Part shown: piece after piece, positions 52,519 to 62,364 of the stretch | How positions within the stretch are numbered: the first letter of the stretch is position 1 | Layout of the letters: every line of letters begins with the position of its first letter | Assembly (NCBI GenBank): GCA_019753375.1 | Contig: JAIELC010000027.1 | Location: 24,724-88,723, forward strand | Origin: Sphingomonas sp. | GTDB taxonomy: Bacteria > Pseudomonadota > Alphaproteobacteria > Sphingomonadales > Sphingomonadaceae | Length of the DNA: 64,000 bases | Direction of reading: 5' to 3' | Notes under the pieces: generated by a model | Databases searched by the model: none | Told to the model about the DNA's origin: nothing | The model's input: only the letters and a program-made list of their open reading frames with translations | Made by a program: the position numbers and the translations under genes

Positions 52519-52612
52519 AGCGCCGGTTTTGATCGGATCAACGCCGGTGCTCCAGGTTCTTGGTTTGCCGCGTTTTCCGGGTCGTCAGGTGTTTCCTCCT
52601 GACATGAACACT

Positions 52613-52834
52613 CTAGGCGCTTGAACGTCCCAGCGACGCCCGTCGCGCGTCGAGGCTGGCCATCACTGCCGCGCGCCATTCGGGGGTCGCCCGTGACCAA
52701 ACCCCGATTTCGGCCAAGGTCCGGCCGCAGCCGATGCACAGGCCACTGGGGCGATCAATCTCGCAGACCTGCACGCACGGGCTTTCGATCGCCACGGGCG
52801 GTACGAAGGTTACGATTGCGGGGGTGCCCGCCAT
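52613..52834 (-). CDS. DUF1289 domain-containing protein
   Basis: 'ESPCVQVCEIDRPSGLCIGCGRTLAEIGVWSRATPEWR'. Confidence 0.92.
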   Translation of the reverse strand: MAGTPAIVTFVPPVAIESPCVQVCEIDRPSGLCIGCGRTLAEIGVWSRATPEWRAAVMASLDARRASLGRSSA

Positions 52835-52839
52835 CGGGA

Positions 52840-54264
52840 TCAGACGATCCTGGCGCTTAGAAAGGCGGGCATCGGGCCGTTCCAGCCGTCGTCAGCGGCG
52901 TCGTCATCCTGCTGCGCGGTGCGGCGGCGCGGCGGTTCCGGGCGGTCGCGGGCCGGCGCTTTGGCCGCCCGCGCCGGGCGCTCTGCGTGCTCCCGTACAG
53001 GCGCGTCGGCGCGTTCCGGGGTCGCATCAGCGGCAATTGCCACCGGTGCGGCCTTGTCAGGCGCCTTGCGGCGTCCGCGTCCGCGGCGTTCGGCCGGTGC
53101 TGCGGGCGGTTCGGCCTCGATCGCGACGCTTGATTCTGTTGAATCGGGCCTGGCGGGGGCCAGTCGATCGATCTTAAGCCCGGTCAGCTTTTCGATATTG
53201 GTAATGTTTTCAGCGTCGTCGGGCGTGGCGAACGTATAGGCAACGCCGGATGCCCCAGCCCGGCCCGTCCGCCCGATCCGGTGAACATAATCATCCGGAT
53301 GCCACGGCGCGTCGTAATTGAAGACATGGCTGACGCCTTTGATGTCAAGGCCCCGGGCCGCCACGTCGGACGCCACCAGAATGTTCACATCGCCGTTCTT
53401 GAAGCGGTCAAGCTCGGCAATCCGTTGCGATTGCTCCATGTCGCCATGAATTTCGCTCGACCGATAGCCATCGCGCTGCAGCGCTTTGTTCAGGTCGCGC
53501 ACGGTCGTCTTGCGGTTGCAGAAAATAATCGCGGTACGCACTTCTTCGCCGCGGAGCAGGTCGCGCAACCGGTCGCGCTTCTTGGCATTCGATACCGGCA
53601 CCAGCCACTGGGTGATGTTGACATTGGCGGTCGCGGGGCGCGCCACTTCGATCATCTTGGGATTATCAAGAAACTTGTCTGCCAGCTTCTTGATCGGCGG
53701 CGGCATCGTTGCCGAAAACAACAATGTCTGGCGTTGCTTGGGCAGCTTGGTGCAGATTTCCTCGATGTCGGGGATAAAGCCCATGTCGAGCATCCGATCG
53801 GCTTCGTCGATCACGAGCAGCGAACAACCGTTGAGCATGATCTTGCCGCGCCCGAACAGGTCCATCAGCCGGCCCGGCGTTGCGATCAGCACATCGACGC
53901 CCTTTTCCAGCGCCGCCATCTGGTCGCCCATCGACACGCCGCCGATCAGCAGCGCCATCGATAGCTTGTGATATTTGCCGTATTTCTCGAAATTCTCGGC
54001 AACCTGCGCGGCGAGTTCGCGCGTTGGTTCAAGGATCAGCGATCGTGGCATCCGCGCGCGGCTGCGCCCATGCGCCAGAATATCGATCATCGGCAGCACA
54101 AACGAGGCTGTCTTGCCGGTTCCCGTTTGGGCGATACCGATGATGTCCTTCATCATCAGCACCGACGGGATCGCGCTCGCCTGAATCGGGGTGGGATCGG
54201 TATAGCCGGATTCGCCAACCGCTTTTAAGAGTTCATCAGAAAGGCCGAGATCGGCAAAGGTCAT
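52840..54264 (-). CDS. DEAD/DEAH box RNA helicase (RhlE type)
   Basis: 'AQTGTGKTASFVLPM', 'VIDEADRMLDMGF', 'SATMPPPI', 'HRIGRTGRAG'. Confidence 0.96.
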   Translation of the reverse strand: MTFADLGLSDELLKAVGESGYTDPTPIQASAIPSVLMMKDIIGIAQTGTGKTASFVLPMIDILAHGRSRARMPRSLILEPTRELAAQVAENFEKYGKYHKLSMALLIGGVSMGDQMAALEKGVDVLIATPGRLMDLFGRGKIMLNGCSLLVIDEADRMLDMGFIPDIEEICTKLPKQRQTLLFSATMPPPIKKLADKFLDNPKMIEVARPATANVNITQWLVPVSNAKKRDRLRDLLRGEEVRTAIIFCNRKTTVRDLNKALQRDGYRSSEIHGDMEQSQRIAELDRFKNGDVNILVASDVAARGLDIKGVSHVFNYDAPWHPDDYVHRIGRTGRAGASGVAYTFATPDDAENITNIEKLTGLKIDRLAPARPDSTESSVAIEAEPPAAPAERRGRGRRKAPDKAAPVAIAADATPERADAPVREHAERPARAAKAPARDRPEPPRRRTAQQDDDAADDGWNGPMPAFLSARIV

Positions 54265-54365
54265 AATCTGTCCGGAAAAGGGCACAAAAGCTGCGCCGTC
54301 ATGTCGCTTATGCGCTTGCGGATTCAACCGCCCTTGTCAAGGTTGCCGAAGGACCGGTGGTCGGT

Positions 54366-54854
54366 TCAGCGCCTGCGCACCAGTCGCTTGAACTGTTTGA
54401 TGCGGCACTCGCCGCCCGATCGCGCGCGCAATGCATCGCGGTCGGCGCATAGCAGGCCATCGCTGGTCTGCCGCAAATAAAAGCCGCGGTAGAAATCGAG
54501 CGCCGGGCATTGATCGTCAAAGCGCGCGCGATACCTGCCATCGGTTGTCACCAGATCAACGCTGTCCGCGCGCGTCACCGATACGCCGGCGATTGAGCCG
54601 GTCGCGACGCATTTTGGCCCTTTTTTCTCGACGATTCGCGCCGGTGCGGTGTCGGGGATATTGGCTCGGCTGGCCGATGGATCGGGCAATTGCGGAATGC
54701 GGATGACGATGCGCTGATGGAACGTCAATTGCGCCAGTTCGACCAGGGGCGGCGCTTCTCGCGCCGCCGCGCCCGCCGGCGCATGGCCAGCAGGCATAAG
54801 AGAAAGCAGTATTGCTGCTGGAATCGACGGACCTGCCATTATCGGCCACGTCAT
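54366..54854 (-). CDS. hypothetical protein
   Basis: Complete ORF with N-terminal hydrophobic segment; C-terminal '...DFYRGFYLRQTSDGLLCADRDALRARSGGECRIKQFKRLVRRR'. Confidence 0.7.
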   Translation of the reverse strand: MTWPIMAGPSIPAAILLSLMPAGHAPAGAAAREAPPLVELAQLTFHQRIVIRIPQLPDPSASRANIPDTAPARIVEKKGPKCVATGSIAGVSVTRADSVDLVTTDGRYRARFDDQCPALDFYRGFYLRQTSDGLLCADRDALRARSGGECRIKQFKRLVRRR

Positions 54855-54920
54855 AGTGAGTATCCTTGAACATCGGATGAACTGGCATGGCAGCGAATGG
54901 CGGTATAAGCCTTGTTCGTG

Positions 54921-56369
54921 ATGACGCCCGCCCAGACCCGTCTGCTCAATGCCTTGCGCGATCGCCTTGATCCCAAGGCCGTGACGACCGACCGCGACGA
55001 CATCGCGCCCTGGCTGAGCGACTGGCGGGGACGCTATCACGGCGATGCCCCGGCAATATTGTCACCGGCCAGCACCGAAGAAGTCGTCATGATCGTGGCG
55101 ATGGCCAATGATGCCGGGGTCGCGCTGGTCCCCCAGGGCGGCAATACTTCCATGGTCGGCGGGGCAACGCCACCGGCAGACGGCTCTGCGCTGATCCTGT
55201 CGCTGCGCCGGATGAACCGTCTTCGATCGATTGATCCCGAGGCGCAGTTGGCGGTGGCCGAAGCCGGCGTGATTCTGGCGGAACTCCACGCGGCGGCAGA
55301 AGCGCGGGGCATGCGCTTTCCCTTGACGCTGGGCGCGCGCGGATCGGCGACGATCGGCGGGCTGTGCTCAACCAATGCGGGTGGCACGCAGGTTTTGCGC
55401 TTCGGGACGATGCGCAATCTGGTTGCCGGTATCGAAGCGGTGCTGCCCGACGGTTCGGTCCATGCCGGTCTGGCGCCGCTGAAGAAGGACAATCGCGGCT
55501 ATGACCTCAACCAGTTGATGGTCGGGGCAGAAGGAACGCTTGGTATCATCACTGCTGCAACGCTCCGGATCGTGCCGGCGATTGCCGATCGGGCGGTGGC
55601 CTGGGCGGGCGTCGCCGATCCCGCTGCCGCGCTGGCCTTGCTGCGCCGCATGGAGCGCGCGACCGACAAGATCGAAAGCTTTGAGATTGTCCCAGGCGAT
55701 TCGCTCGCGCTCGTGCTCCGGCACATTCCCGATACCAGATCGCCGCTGTCCGGCTGCCACCCCTGGCATGTGCTGATCGAAGCGGTGACCAGCGATCGCG
55801 GTGCCGAGCCTCCTGCGCAGGTTCTCGAACGATTGTTGACGGCAGCGATTGGCGATGGCGCGGTGCTTGATGCCGTGATTGCCGCCAGCGAGGCGCAGGC
55901 CAATGCGTTTTGGCGGTTGCGCGACTCGCTGTCCGAAGCCGAGCGTGCCAGCGGCCCTGCCGCGCAGCATGATATTTCTGTGCCGGTGGATGCCATGCCG
56001 CGCTTTATGATCGATGCGGCCCGGGCCGCTGAACAACGCTATCCGGGTACGCACGCGACTGCCTTTGGTCATCTGGGCGATGGCAATGTGCATTTTCACG
56101 TGCGCGCGCCCGATGGCGTCGATCCGGCACGCTGGTATGCCGATGAAGCACCGGCGATCACGCGCTTTATCAATGATCTGGTCGTCGCGTCGGGGGGGTC
56201 GATTTCTGCCGAACACGGCATTGGCCAGATGAAGCTCGACGAGCTCGAACGGCTGTCGACACCGGCACGGATGGCTGCGCTCCGCGCCATCAAATCGGCG
56301 ATCGATCCGCATCAGATTATGAACCCGGGAAAGCTTGTCAGACTTGCACCGCCGCCCCCGGCACCATAG
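54921..56369 (+). CDS. FAD-binding oxidase (GlcD/D-2-hydroxyglutarate dehydrogenase-like)
   Basis: 'VALVPQGGNTSMVGGATP', 'GYDLNQLMVGAEGTLGIITAATLRI', 'FGHLGDGNVHFHV', 'SAEHGIGQMKLDEL'. Confidence 0.95.
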   Translation: MTPAQTRLLNALRDRLDPKAVTTDRDDIAPWLSDWRGRYHGDAPAILSPASTEEVVMIVAMANDAGVALVPQGGNTSMVGGATPPADGSALILSLRRMNRLRSIDPEAQLAVAEAGVILAELHAAAEARGMRFPLTLGARGSATIGGLCSTNAGGTQVLRFGTMRNLVAGIEAVLPDGSVHAGLAPLKKDNRGYDLNQLMVGAEGTLGIITAATLRIVPAIADRAVAWAGVADPAAALALLRRMERATDKIESFEIVPGDSLALVLRHIPDTRSPLSGCHPWHVLIEAVTSDRGAEPPAQVLERLLTAAIGDGAVLDAVIAASEAQANAFWRLRDSLSEAERASGPAAQHDISVPVDAMPRFMIDAARAAEQRYPGTHATAFGHLGDGNVHFHVRAPDGVDPARWYADEAPAITRFINDLVVASGGSISAEHGIGQMKLDELERLSTPARMAALRAIKSAIDPHQIMNPGKLVRLAPPPPAP

Positions 56370-56434
56370 AGCCGTCAGCAATTCTGCCCCGATCCGGGGC
56401 GTAAGGCAAAATTATCATTCTAATGGAGACTGTT

Positions 56435-57205
56435 ATGGCCAGCGCGCCGCAATCACTGCCGCTCTTTTATACCGAGGTGCAGCCGCTTTCGAGCGTGACT
56501 CACGCCAACTTCCGGACCCGGCCGGTTGATCGCGCGACATTTCTGGTCGACCAGCATGCCATTCCGCTGACCGTTGATGAATTCTCGCTTGTCCAGCGGT
56601 TCATGCCGATCGTGTTCACCGGTGGACCCGAAGCCATCCCGCTCGCGCTGATGGGCCTGAACGAAGGCGTGAATGTTTTTGTGGATTCGGAAGGCAAGAT
56701 TACCGAACCCAATTTCTATGTTCCGGCCTATATCCGTCGCTACCCCTATATGCTGGCCCGGTTGCGGCCTGACAGCGATGAACTGTCTTTGTGCTTCGAC
56801 CCGTCTTTTGAAGGTGTGGGCGAATTTGAAGAGGGCGATGCGCTGTTCGAAAATGGCGAGCCGACCGCCGTCACCAAGGCGGTGCTGGAATTCAACCAGA
56901 TGTTCGAAGAAGCCGGCATGCGGACCGCGCAATTCATGAAGGAAGTTCAGGAACTGGGCTTGCTGATGGAAGGCGAAGTGACGATTCAGCCGGAAGGATC
57001 CGACAAGCCCTTCGTCTACCGCGGATTCCAGATGATTGATCAGGAAAAGCTGAACAATCTGCGCGGGGATCAGCTGCGCAAGATTGCCCAGTCGGGGTTG
57101 TTGCCGTTGCTCTACGCCCATCTTTTTTCGCTGGGCCTGATGCGCGAAATCTTTGAACGCCAGGCGCAGCTCGGCAAAATTCCAACGCCGGAACTGTCTA
57201 TCTAA
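56435..57205 (+). CDS. SapC family protein
   Basis: 'FYTEVQPLSSVTHANFRTRPV', 'FVYRGFQMIDQEKLNNLRGDQLRKIAQSGLLPLLYAHLFSL' typical SapC. Confidence 0.88.
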   Translation: MASAPQSLPLFYTEVQPLSSVTHANFRTRPVDRATFLVDQHAIPLTVDEFSLVQRFMPIVFTGGPEAIPLALMGLNEGVNVFVDSEGKITEPNFYVPAYIRRYPYMLARLRPDSDELSLCFDPSFEGVGEFEEGDALFENGEPTAVTKAVLEFNQMFEEAGMRTAQFMKEVQELGLLMEGEVTIQPEGSDKPFVYRGFQMIDQEKLNNLRGDQLRKIAQSGLLPLLYAHLFSLGLMREIFERQAQLGKIPTPELSI

Positions 57206-57234
57206 AAATACAGCAAGATTGCGCATTCGCCGGC

Positions 57235-57263
57235 TTGAACACCGCGAAGCAGCCGCCTATATT
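57235..57263 (+). promoter_or_regulatory. sigma70-like promoter for candidate sRNA
   Basis: TTGAAC (57235-57240)-17 bp-TATATT (57258-57263). Confidence 0.7.
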
Positions 57264-57269
57264 TTGAGG

Positions 57270-57378
57270 GTAGAGCCGGGCTTCCCCCCTTTCGCCTGGC
57301 TCTGCGGCACGCCTTCGGGCGTGTCTCCTCCCTGAACCTTGGCCACCTCGTGCTCCTCGAGCACGGGGTGGTTTTTTT
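57270..57378 (+). ncRNA. candidate small regulatory RNA with anti-Shine-Dalgarno motifs
   Basis: Three hairpins: 57272-57303 (loop UUCCCCCCUUUC), 57306-57325 (UUCG tetraloop), 57343-57371 (13 bp) followed by T7; single-stranded CUCCUCCC at 57325-57332. Confidence 0.72.
57343..57378 (+). terminator. strong intrinsic terminator of candidate sRNA
   Basis: CCACCTCGTGCTC-CTC-GAGCACGGGGTGG followed by TTTTTTT. Confidence 0.85.
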
Positions 57379-58252
57379 ATTCGGCGGCAATCGGCGTGCG
57401 CAGGCTCAGTGCTTCGTCCGCGAGCGCGTCGATGATCGACCGCAGCAGGACCGCCGCCGCAGGCAGGCCCGTGCCCGGCTGGTCCAGCAGGGCATCAAGA
57501 TACAGCGATCGATCAAATTCGACCTGAACCGCGTGAATCCCCTGATTCGGTCGCGCGTGCCGGTCAAGGATATGGCCGCCCGAATAGGGCGTGTTGAGCG
57601 CATGGCGGACGCCATGCGAGTCGGCTGCCGCTTCGGCACGCGCCACGATCGCGCTGGCCGCCGCCCTGCCAAAGCGATCGCCAAAGACAATCCGGGCCGC
57701 GTCATCGGGCGCACCGAGCGGCGGCATCGAATGGATATCGAGCAGGATCGCAATCCCGAAGCGTGCCCGGGCGGCCGCCAGCGTGGCGCCAAGCGCGGCG
57801 TGATAGGGACGATAATCGTTGGCAATCCGCGCATCGACTTCATCACCGCGCAGCCGGCGCCGCCAGATATCGCCGCCGTCGGCAATCCGGCGCGGCACCA
57901 GCCCCAGCCCGCTGCGCAGTTTGATCGATTCGGTTGGCATGGTGCGGCGGTCGGCGCCGTCATCCAATTTGGGGTCTCGTTCATGTTCGCTGCGGTTCAG
58001 ATCGATCCACGCGCGTGCGGGCCGCTGGACGTACAGGGTTTCCTGGCGGCGCGCGGTCAACGCCACCTGGTCAATGAAGCGATCCTCCAGCGACAGCAGC
58101 GCGTCAATCGGCAGCCGAAGCGCGGACAGCATCGCCGCGGGGTACTCCCTGCCGGCATGGGGCACGGACAAGATGATCGGGCTGACAGGCATTGGCGGCC
58201 CGTGACGATCAAATGATATGGCAGGAACCGAACCCGTGGACATCGCTACCAT
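57377..58252 (-). CDS. N-formylglutamate amidohydrolase family protein
   Basis: 'ILSVPHAGREYPAAML', 'AILLDIHSMPP', 'FGDRFGRAA', 'PYSGGHILDRHARP'. Confidence 0.9.
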   Translation of the reverse strand: MVAMSTGSVPAISFDRHGPPMPVSPIILSVPHAGREYPAAMLSALRLPIDALLSLEDRFIDQVALTARRQETLYVQRPARAWIDLNRSEHERDPKLDDGADRRTMPTESIKLRSGLGLVPRRIADGGDIWRRRLRGDEVDARIANDYRPYHAALGATLAAARARFGIAILLDIHSMPPLGAPDDAARIVFGDRFGRAAASAIVARAEAAADSHGVRHALNTPYSGGHILDRHARPNQGIHAVQVEFDRSLYLDALLDQPGTGLPAAAVLLRSIIDALADEALSLRTPIAAE

Positions 58253-58358
58253 GACCTAGGCGCTCAATCTGATCGTCGCAATCATTCTGCCGCCAGACCA
58301 TCTGGAAAGTTTCAAGCGATTGGCGCATACACCGTCGGCCATGGATCGAGGGGCCTTG

Positions 58359-58736
58359 ATGATCAGAATATTGCTTGCCGAAGACGATCAGGTGATGCGC
58401 GATTATCTGACGCGCGCGCTTGAAAAGGCTGGCTATGCGGTCAGTGCGGTCGATCGGGGCACAGCCGCGATTCCCCTGCTGGAAACGGACCATTTTGATC
58501 TGTTGCTGACCGATATCGTGATGCCGGAAATGGACGGTATCGAACTGGCGCAGAAGGCTGCCGAAATGGACCCCAAATTGCGGGTGATGTTCATTACCGG
58601 TTTCGCTGCCGTGACGCTGAAGGCGGGAAAATCAATGCCCCAGGCGCGCGTCCTGTCCAAGCCGTTCCACCTGCGCGATCTGGTGCTTGAAGTGGATCGC
58701 ATGTTTGAATTGGGCAGCGCGAGCGGGCTGACCTGA
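58359..58736 (+). CDS. cpdR: response regulator CpdR
   Basis: Stand-alone receiver domain 'RILLAEDDQVMRDYLTRALEKAGYAV', 'LLLTDIVMPEMDGIELAQKAAE', 'VLSKPFHLRDLVLEVDRM'. Confidence 0.9.
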   Translation: MIRILLAEDDQVMRDYLTRALEKAGYAVSAVDRGTAAIPLLETDHFDLLLTDIVMPEMDGIELAQKAAEMDPKLRVMFITGFAAVTLKAGKSMPQARVLSKPFHLRDLVLEVDRMFELGSASGLT

Positions 58737-58794
58737 CATAATCTCCCAATTCGCTTGCGCGCGGCACGGCCCTTGGCTAAAGCGCGCGCCTCGT

Positions 58795-58869
58795 GGGCGT
58801 GTAGCTCAGTGGTAGAGCACTGTGTTGACATCGCAGGGGTCGCAAGTTCAATCCTTGCCACGCCCACCA
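58795..58869 (+). tRNA. tRNA-Val (anticodon GAC)
   Basis: Cloverleaf: acceptor GGGCGTG/CACGCCC, anticodon loop TTGACAT, T-arm GTTCAATC, encoded ACCA. Confidence 0.95.
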
Positions 58870-58871
58870 TT

Positions 58872-58907
58872 AAAAGCCCGCTTTCCTATTGGGACGGCGG
58901 GCTTTTT
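58872..58907 (+). terminator. intrinsic terminator after tRNA-Val
   Basis: GCCCGC...GCGGGC followed by TTTTT. Confidence 0.85.
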
Positions 58908-59031
58908 CGTGTCCGGGGCGCGCCCAGCTGTTCGGCCAGCCGCTGGCAGCACGCGGTGACGGACCGGATTGCCTCACAACGGTCGCTCGCGGTATCGCTT
59001 TGTGGCGTCGAACAAGGGGTGGGAAACATCA

Positions 59032-59442
59032 ATGAGTGAACAGATCGTCATCTGGCACAACCCGGCATGCGGCACGTCGCGCAACACGCTGGCGATGATC
59101 CGCGCAAGCGGTGCCGAACCCGTAGTAATCGAATATCTGAAAACACCCCCCAGCCGCGAGACGCTGACCGCGCTGATCGCCGCCGCCGGGCTGACGCCGC
59201 GCGCCCTGCTTCGTCAGAAAGGAACGCCCTTCGTCGAGATGGGTTTGGACGACGAAACGCTGAGCGACGACGCGCTGATCGATGCGATGATGGCGGCGCC
59301 GATTCTGATCAACCGGCCGATTGTCCAGACCCCGCTGGGGGTGCGGCTTTGCCGACCGTCGGAAATCGTTCTGGACATTCTGCCAACCGCGCTTGCCGAC
59401 GATTTCGCCAAAGAAGATGGCGAAATAATCAAGGCGCCATGA
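59032..59442 (+). CDS. arsC: arsenate reductase (glutaredoxin-type)
   Basis: 'IWHNPACGTSRNTLAMIRASGAEPVVIEYLKTPPSRETL', 'NRPIVQTPLGVRLCRPSE'. Confidence 0.95.
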   Translation: MSEQIVIWHNPACGTSRNTLAMIRASGAEPVVIEYLKTPPSRETLTALIAAAGLTPRALLRQKGTPFVEMGLDDETLSDDALIDAMMAAPILINRPIVQTPLGVRLCRPSEIVLDILPTALADDFAKEDGEIIKAP

Positions 59443-59503
59443 TGGCCAGGACACCGCTGCCCAACCGGAGGGGCGGTACCGGCGCCTTGCGGAGACTTCG
59501 GTC

Positions 59504-60172
59504 ATGACCGTTGCATTGCCGCGCCGATTGCTTGGCGAAGCGGTCGGCGCATTTTTCCTGTTTGCGACCGTGGTTGGTTCAGGAATCATGGCGGAGCGGC
59601 TGGCCGGTGGAAATGTTGCGGTTGCACTCCTGGCGAATACGATGGCGACGGGTGCGATCTTGTTTGTCCTGATCACGATGATTGGCCCGATTTCCGGCGC
59701 CCATTTCAATCCGGCGGTAAGCCTTGTGGCGGCGATGCGTGGCGATCTGCGGTGGTGGGATGCCATGGCCTATTCGGTTGTCGTGTCGTTAGGCGGCATT
59801 GTCGGTGTCTGGGCGGCGCATCTGATGTTCGACCTGCCGATATTGCAATGGTCTGTCCGGCCGCGCTCGGGAATTGGACAATGGATGGGGGAAGGCATTG
59901 CCACCTTCGGGTTGATGATGACCATTGTTGGAACCGTCCGCCACCGGCCAAGTTGGGTGCCGATCAGTGTCGCTTGCTATATTTCGGCCGCCTATTGGTT
60001 CACCTCGTCAACCAGCTTTGCCAACCCGGCAATAACCGTCGCGCGAAGTTTGACTGACAGCTTTGCAGGCATTGCTCCGGCCGATGTTGGCATGTTCATG
60101 ATCGCACAGCTGGCGGGGGCAGTGACCGGCGCAATATTCGCCTCCGCGCTGTTCGATAGCCCTCCTCCGTAG
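59504..60172 (+). CDS. MIP/aquaporin family channel (AqpS-like by arsC context)
   Basis: Two NPA motifs 'SGAHFNPAVSL' and 'SFANPAITVARSLTDSFAGI'. Confidence 0.9.
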   Translation: MTVALPRRLLGEAVGAFFLFATVVGSGIMAERLAGGNVAVALLANTMATGAILFVLITMIGPISGAHFNPAVSLVAAMRGDLRWWDAMAYSVVVSLGGIVGVWAAHLMFDLPILQWSVRPRSGIGQWMGEGIATFGLMMTIVGTVRHRPSWVPISVACYISAAYWFTSSTSFANPAITVARSLTDSFAGIAPADVGMFMIAQLAGAVTGAIFASALFDSPPP

Positions 60173-60274
60173 CCACCAGATGATTTTCACACCTGGTTGT
60201 TTGGTGTAGCGGCGAATTGCGAGCCAGCCACTGATCGACAGTTCGCGGACCCTGACTGCAAAAGGATCATCATC

Positions 60275-62239
60275 GTGCTGGGTGTCTGTTACTATCCCGA
60301 ACACTGGCCCGAAGCCTGTTGGGCAGACGATGCCGCCAGCATGGCCGCGCTGGGGCTTTCCTATGTCCGGATCGGCGAATTTGCCTGGTCGCGGCTGGAG
60401 CCTGATCCTGGCCGGTATGATTTCGGCTGGTTTGACCGTGCGATCGAAACGCTGGGCGCTGCGGGGCTGAAGGTCGTAATCGGCACGCCGACCGCAACCC
60501 CGCCGAAATGGCTGATTGATCGCCATCCCGATATCTTGCCCGTCGATCCCGCTACCGGGCGGGTGCGCGGTTTCGGATCGCGGCGGCATTATGATTTTTC
60601 CAGCGCCAATTATCACCGGGAAGCGATGCGGATCACCACCGTGCTTGCCGAACGCTATGGCCAACATGCTGCAGTCGCCGGCTGGCAGACCGATAATGAG
60701 ATCAGCTGTCACGACACGACGCTCAGCGCGTCAGACGCGGCGCGCGACGGCTTCCGCGCCTGGTGTCGCGATCGCTACGGCAGTATTGCCGCGCTCAACG
60801 CCGCCTGGGGCAATGTGTTCTGGTCGATGGAGTACCGCGATTTCGCCGAAATCGAGCTGCCCTTTGGTGCGGTGACCGAAACCAGCCCGGCGCACCGCAT
60901 GGCGTTCAAACGCTACGCGTCCGATCGGGTCGTGGCGTTCCATCGCGACATGGTTGCGATCCTGCGCGCGCATGCGCCCGGCCGCTTCATTACCCATAAT
61001 TTTATCCCGATGAACGAAACCGGGGTCGACAATCACGCGCTTGCCGCGCCGCTCGATTTTGCGAGTTATGACAATTATCCGCTCGGCCGCACCGATCTGG
61101 TGATGCAGCGGGCAACGGCGGCCGAATTCCGGCCCTATATGCGCACGGGTCACCCCGATTTCGGCGCGTTTTTCTTTGACCAGACGCGCTGCCTGACGGG
61201 TCGGTCCTTCTGGGTCATGGAACAGCAACCCGGGCCGGTGAACTGGGCTGGCCATAATCCAAGCCCGGCACCCGGCATGGTGCGGCTGTGGAGCTGGGAA
61301 GCCTTTGCGCACGGCGCTGATGTCGTCAGCTATTTTCGCTGGCGCCAGGTACCGTTCGCGCAGGAACAGATGCACGCCGGACTGCGTCGGCCCGATAACA
61401 GCGAAGCCGAGGCATGGCCGGAGATTGAACGCCTTGCCGCCGAATTGAGCGGGATCGACCTGACCGGAAACCCGGCCGCCAAGGCGAGCGTCGCGCTGAT
61501 CGTCGATACCGAAGCCCAATGGCTGAACGAGGTGGAGCGGCAAGGCGACAGCTATGATTACACCCGCGTCTTGCTCGATTGGTACCGGGCGCTGCGTGCG
61601 CTGGGGCTCGATGTCGATTTTGTCGCGCCGGGCGGCGATGTCGCGGGCTATCGGTTGATCCTGGCGCCCTGCCTGGCGATGCCGGATGCGGGGTTCGTCG
61701 AGCAACTGGCGCAAAGCGGCGCCACGCTGCTGTTCGGCCCGCGTTCCGGCGCCAAAACCAAAGACGTCACCATTGTCGACGGCCTGCCCCCCGGCCCGCT
61801 GCGCGCCCTGTTGCCCATCCGAATCCTGTCGACCGAAACACTGCGCCCCGACTGTCCTGAGACGATCCGGCTGGGGGATCGCACCCATGCCAGCACGATG
61901 TGGCGCGAATCGGTCGATCCGGGCAGTTGCGACGTTCTTGCTCGTTACGCCGATGACCGCCCGGCGCTGGTCAGGGCAGGCAAGGCCCATTATCTGGCCA
62001 CGCTGACCGATGACGCGTTCCTGGTCGAGCTTTTCGAACAATTATGCGCGACGATCGGCATCGCGACCGTGCGGCTCGCCCATGATCTGCGGCTCAGGAC
62101 GCGCGGCACGCTGGCATTTGCGCTCAACTACGCCGCTGTTGCGGTCGACACCCCCGCCCCGCCGGGAGCGCATTATCTGCTCGGCGGCCCCGTCATTCCT
62201 GCCCGGGATCTGGCGATCTGGCGCATCAGTTCGACGTGA
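60275..62239 (+). CDS. beta-galactosidase, glycoside hydrolase family 42
   Basis: '[51 protein letters not shown]', '[13 protein letters not shown]', '[11 protein letters not shown]'; GTG start. Confidence 0.95.
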   Translation: MLGVCYYPEHWPEACWADDAASMAALGLSYVRIGEFAWSRLEPDPGRYDFGWFDRAIETLGAAGLKVVIGTPTATPPKWLIDRHPDILPVDPATGRVRGFGSRRHYDFSSANYHREAMRITTVLAERYGQHAAVAGWQTDNEISCHDTTLSASDAARDGFRAWCRDRYGSIAALNAAWGNVFWSMEYRDFAEIELPFGAVTETSPAHRMAFKRYASDRVVAFHRDMVAILRAHAPGRFITHNFIPMNETGVDNHALAAPLDFASYDNYPLGRTDLVMQRATAAEFRPYMRTGHPDFGAFFFDQTRCLTGRSFWVMEQQPGPVNWAGHNPSPAPGMVRLWSWEAFAHGADVVSYFRWRQVPFAQEQMHAGLRRPDNSEAEAWPEIERLAAELSGIDLTGNPAAKASVALIVDTEAQWLNEVERQGDSYDYTRVLLDWYRALRALGLDVDFVAPGGDVAGYRLILAPCLAMPDAGFVEQLAQSGATLLFGPRSGAKTKDVTIVDGLPPGPLRALLPIRILSTETLRPDCPETIRLGDRTHASTMWRESVDPGSCDVLARYADDRPALVRAGKAHYLATLTDDAFLVELFEQLCATIGIATVRLAHDLRLRTRGTLAFALNYAAVAVDTPAPPGAHYLLGGPVIPARDLAIWRISST

Positions 62240-62364
62240 CGCGAAGAAATTGGCGCGATTGGGTGCGCGCTGTGCATTGCCCCGGCTGACAGCCCGACTG
62301 GCTTGTGGCATCGGTAATTTAATTACAAAAAATCGAGTCGGCGGCACGGCCGTGGGAGATAGTC

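Noticed and set aside
57350-58216. 288-aa plus-strand ORF opposite the N-formylglutamate amidohydrolase gene
   Set aside because: Shadow ORF; the minus-strand product has clear family motifs.
58795-62239. tRNA-Val-anchored genomic island covering arsC-aqpS-GH42
   Set aside because: No integrase and no second copy of the tRNA 3' end seen in the window; kept only as a question in the arsC finding.
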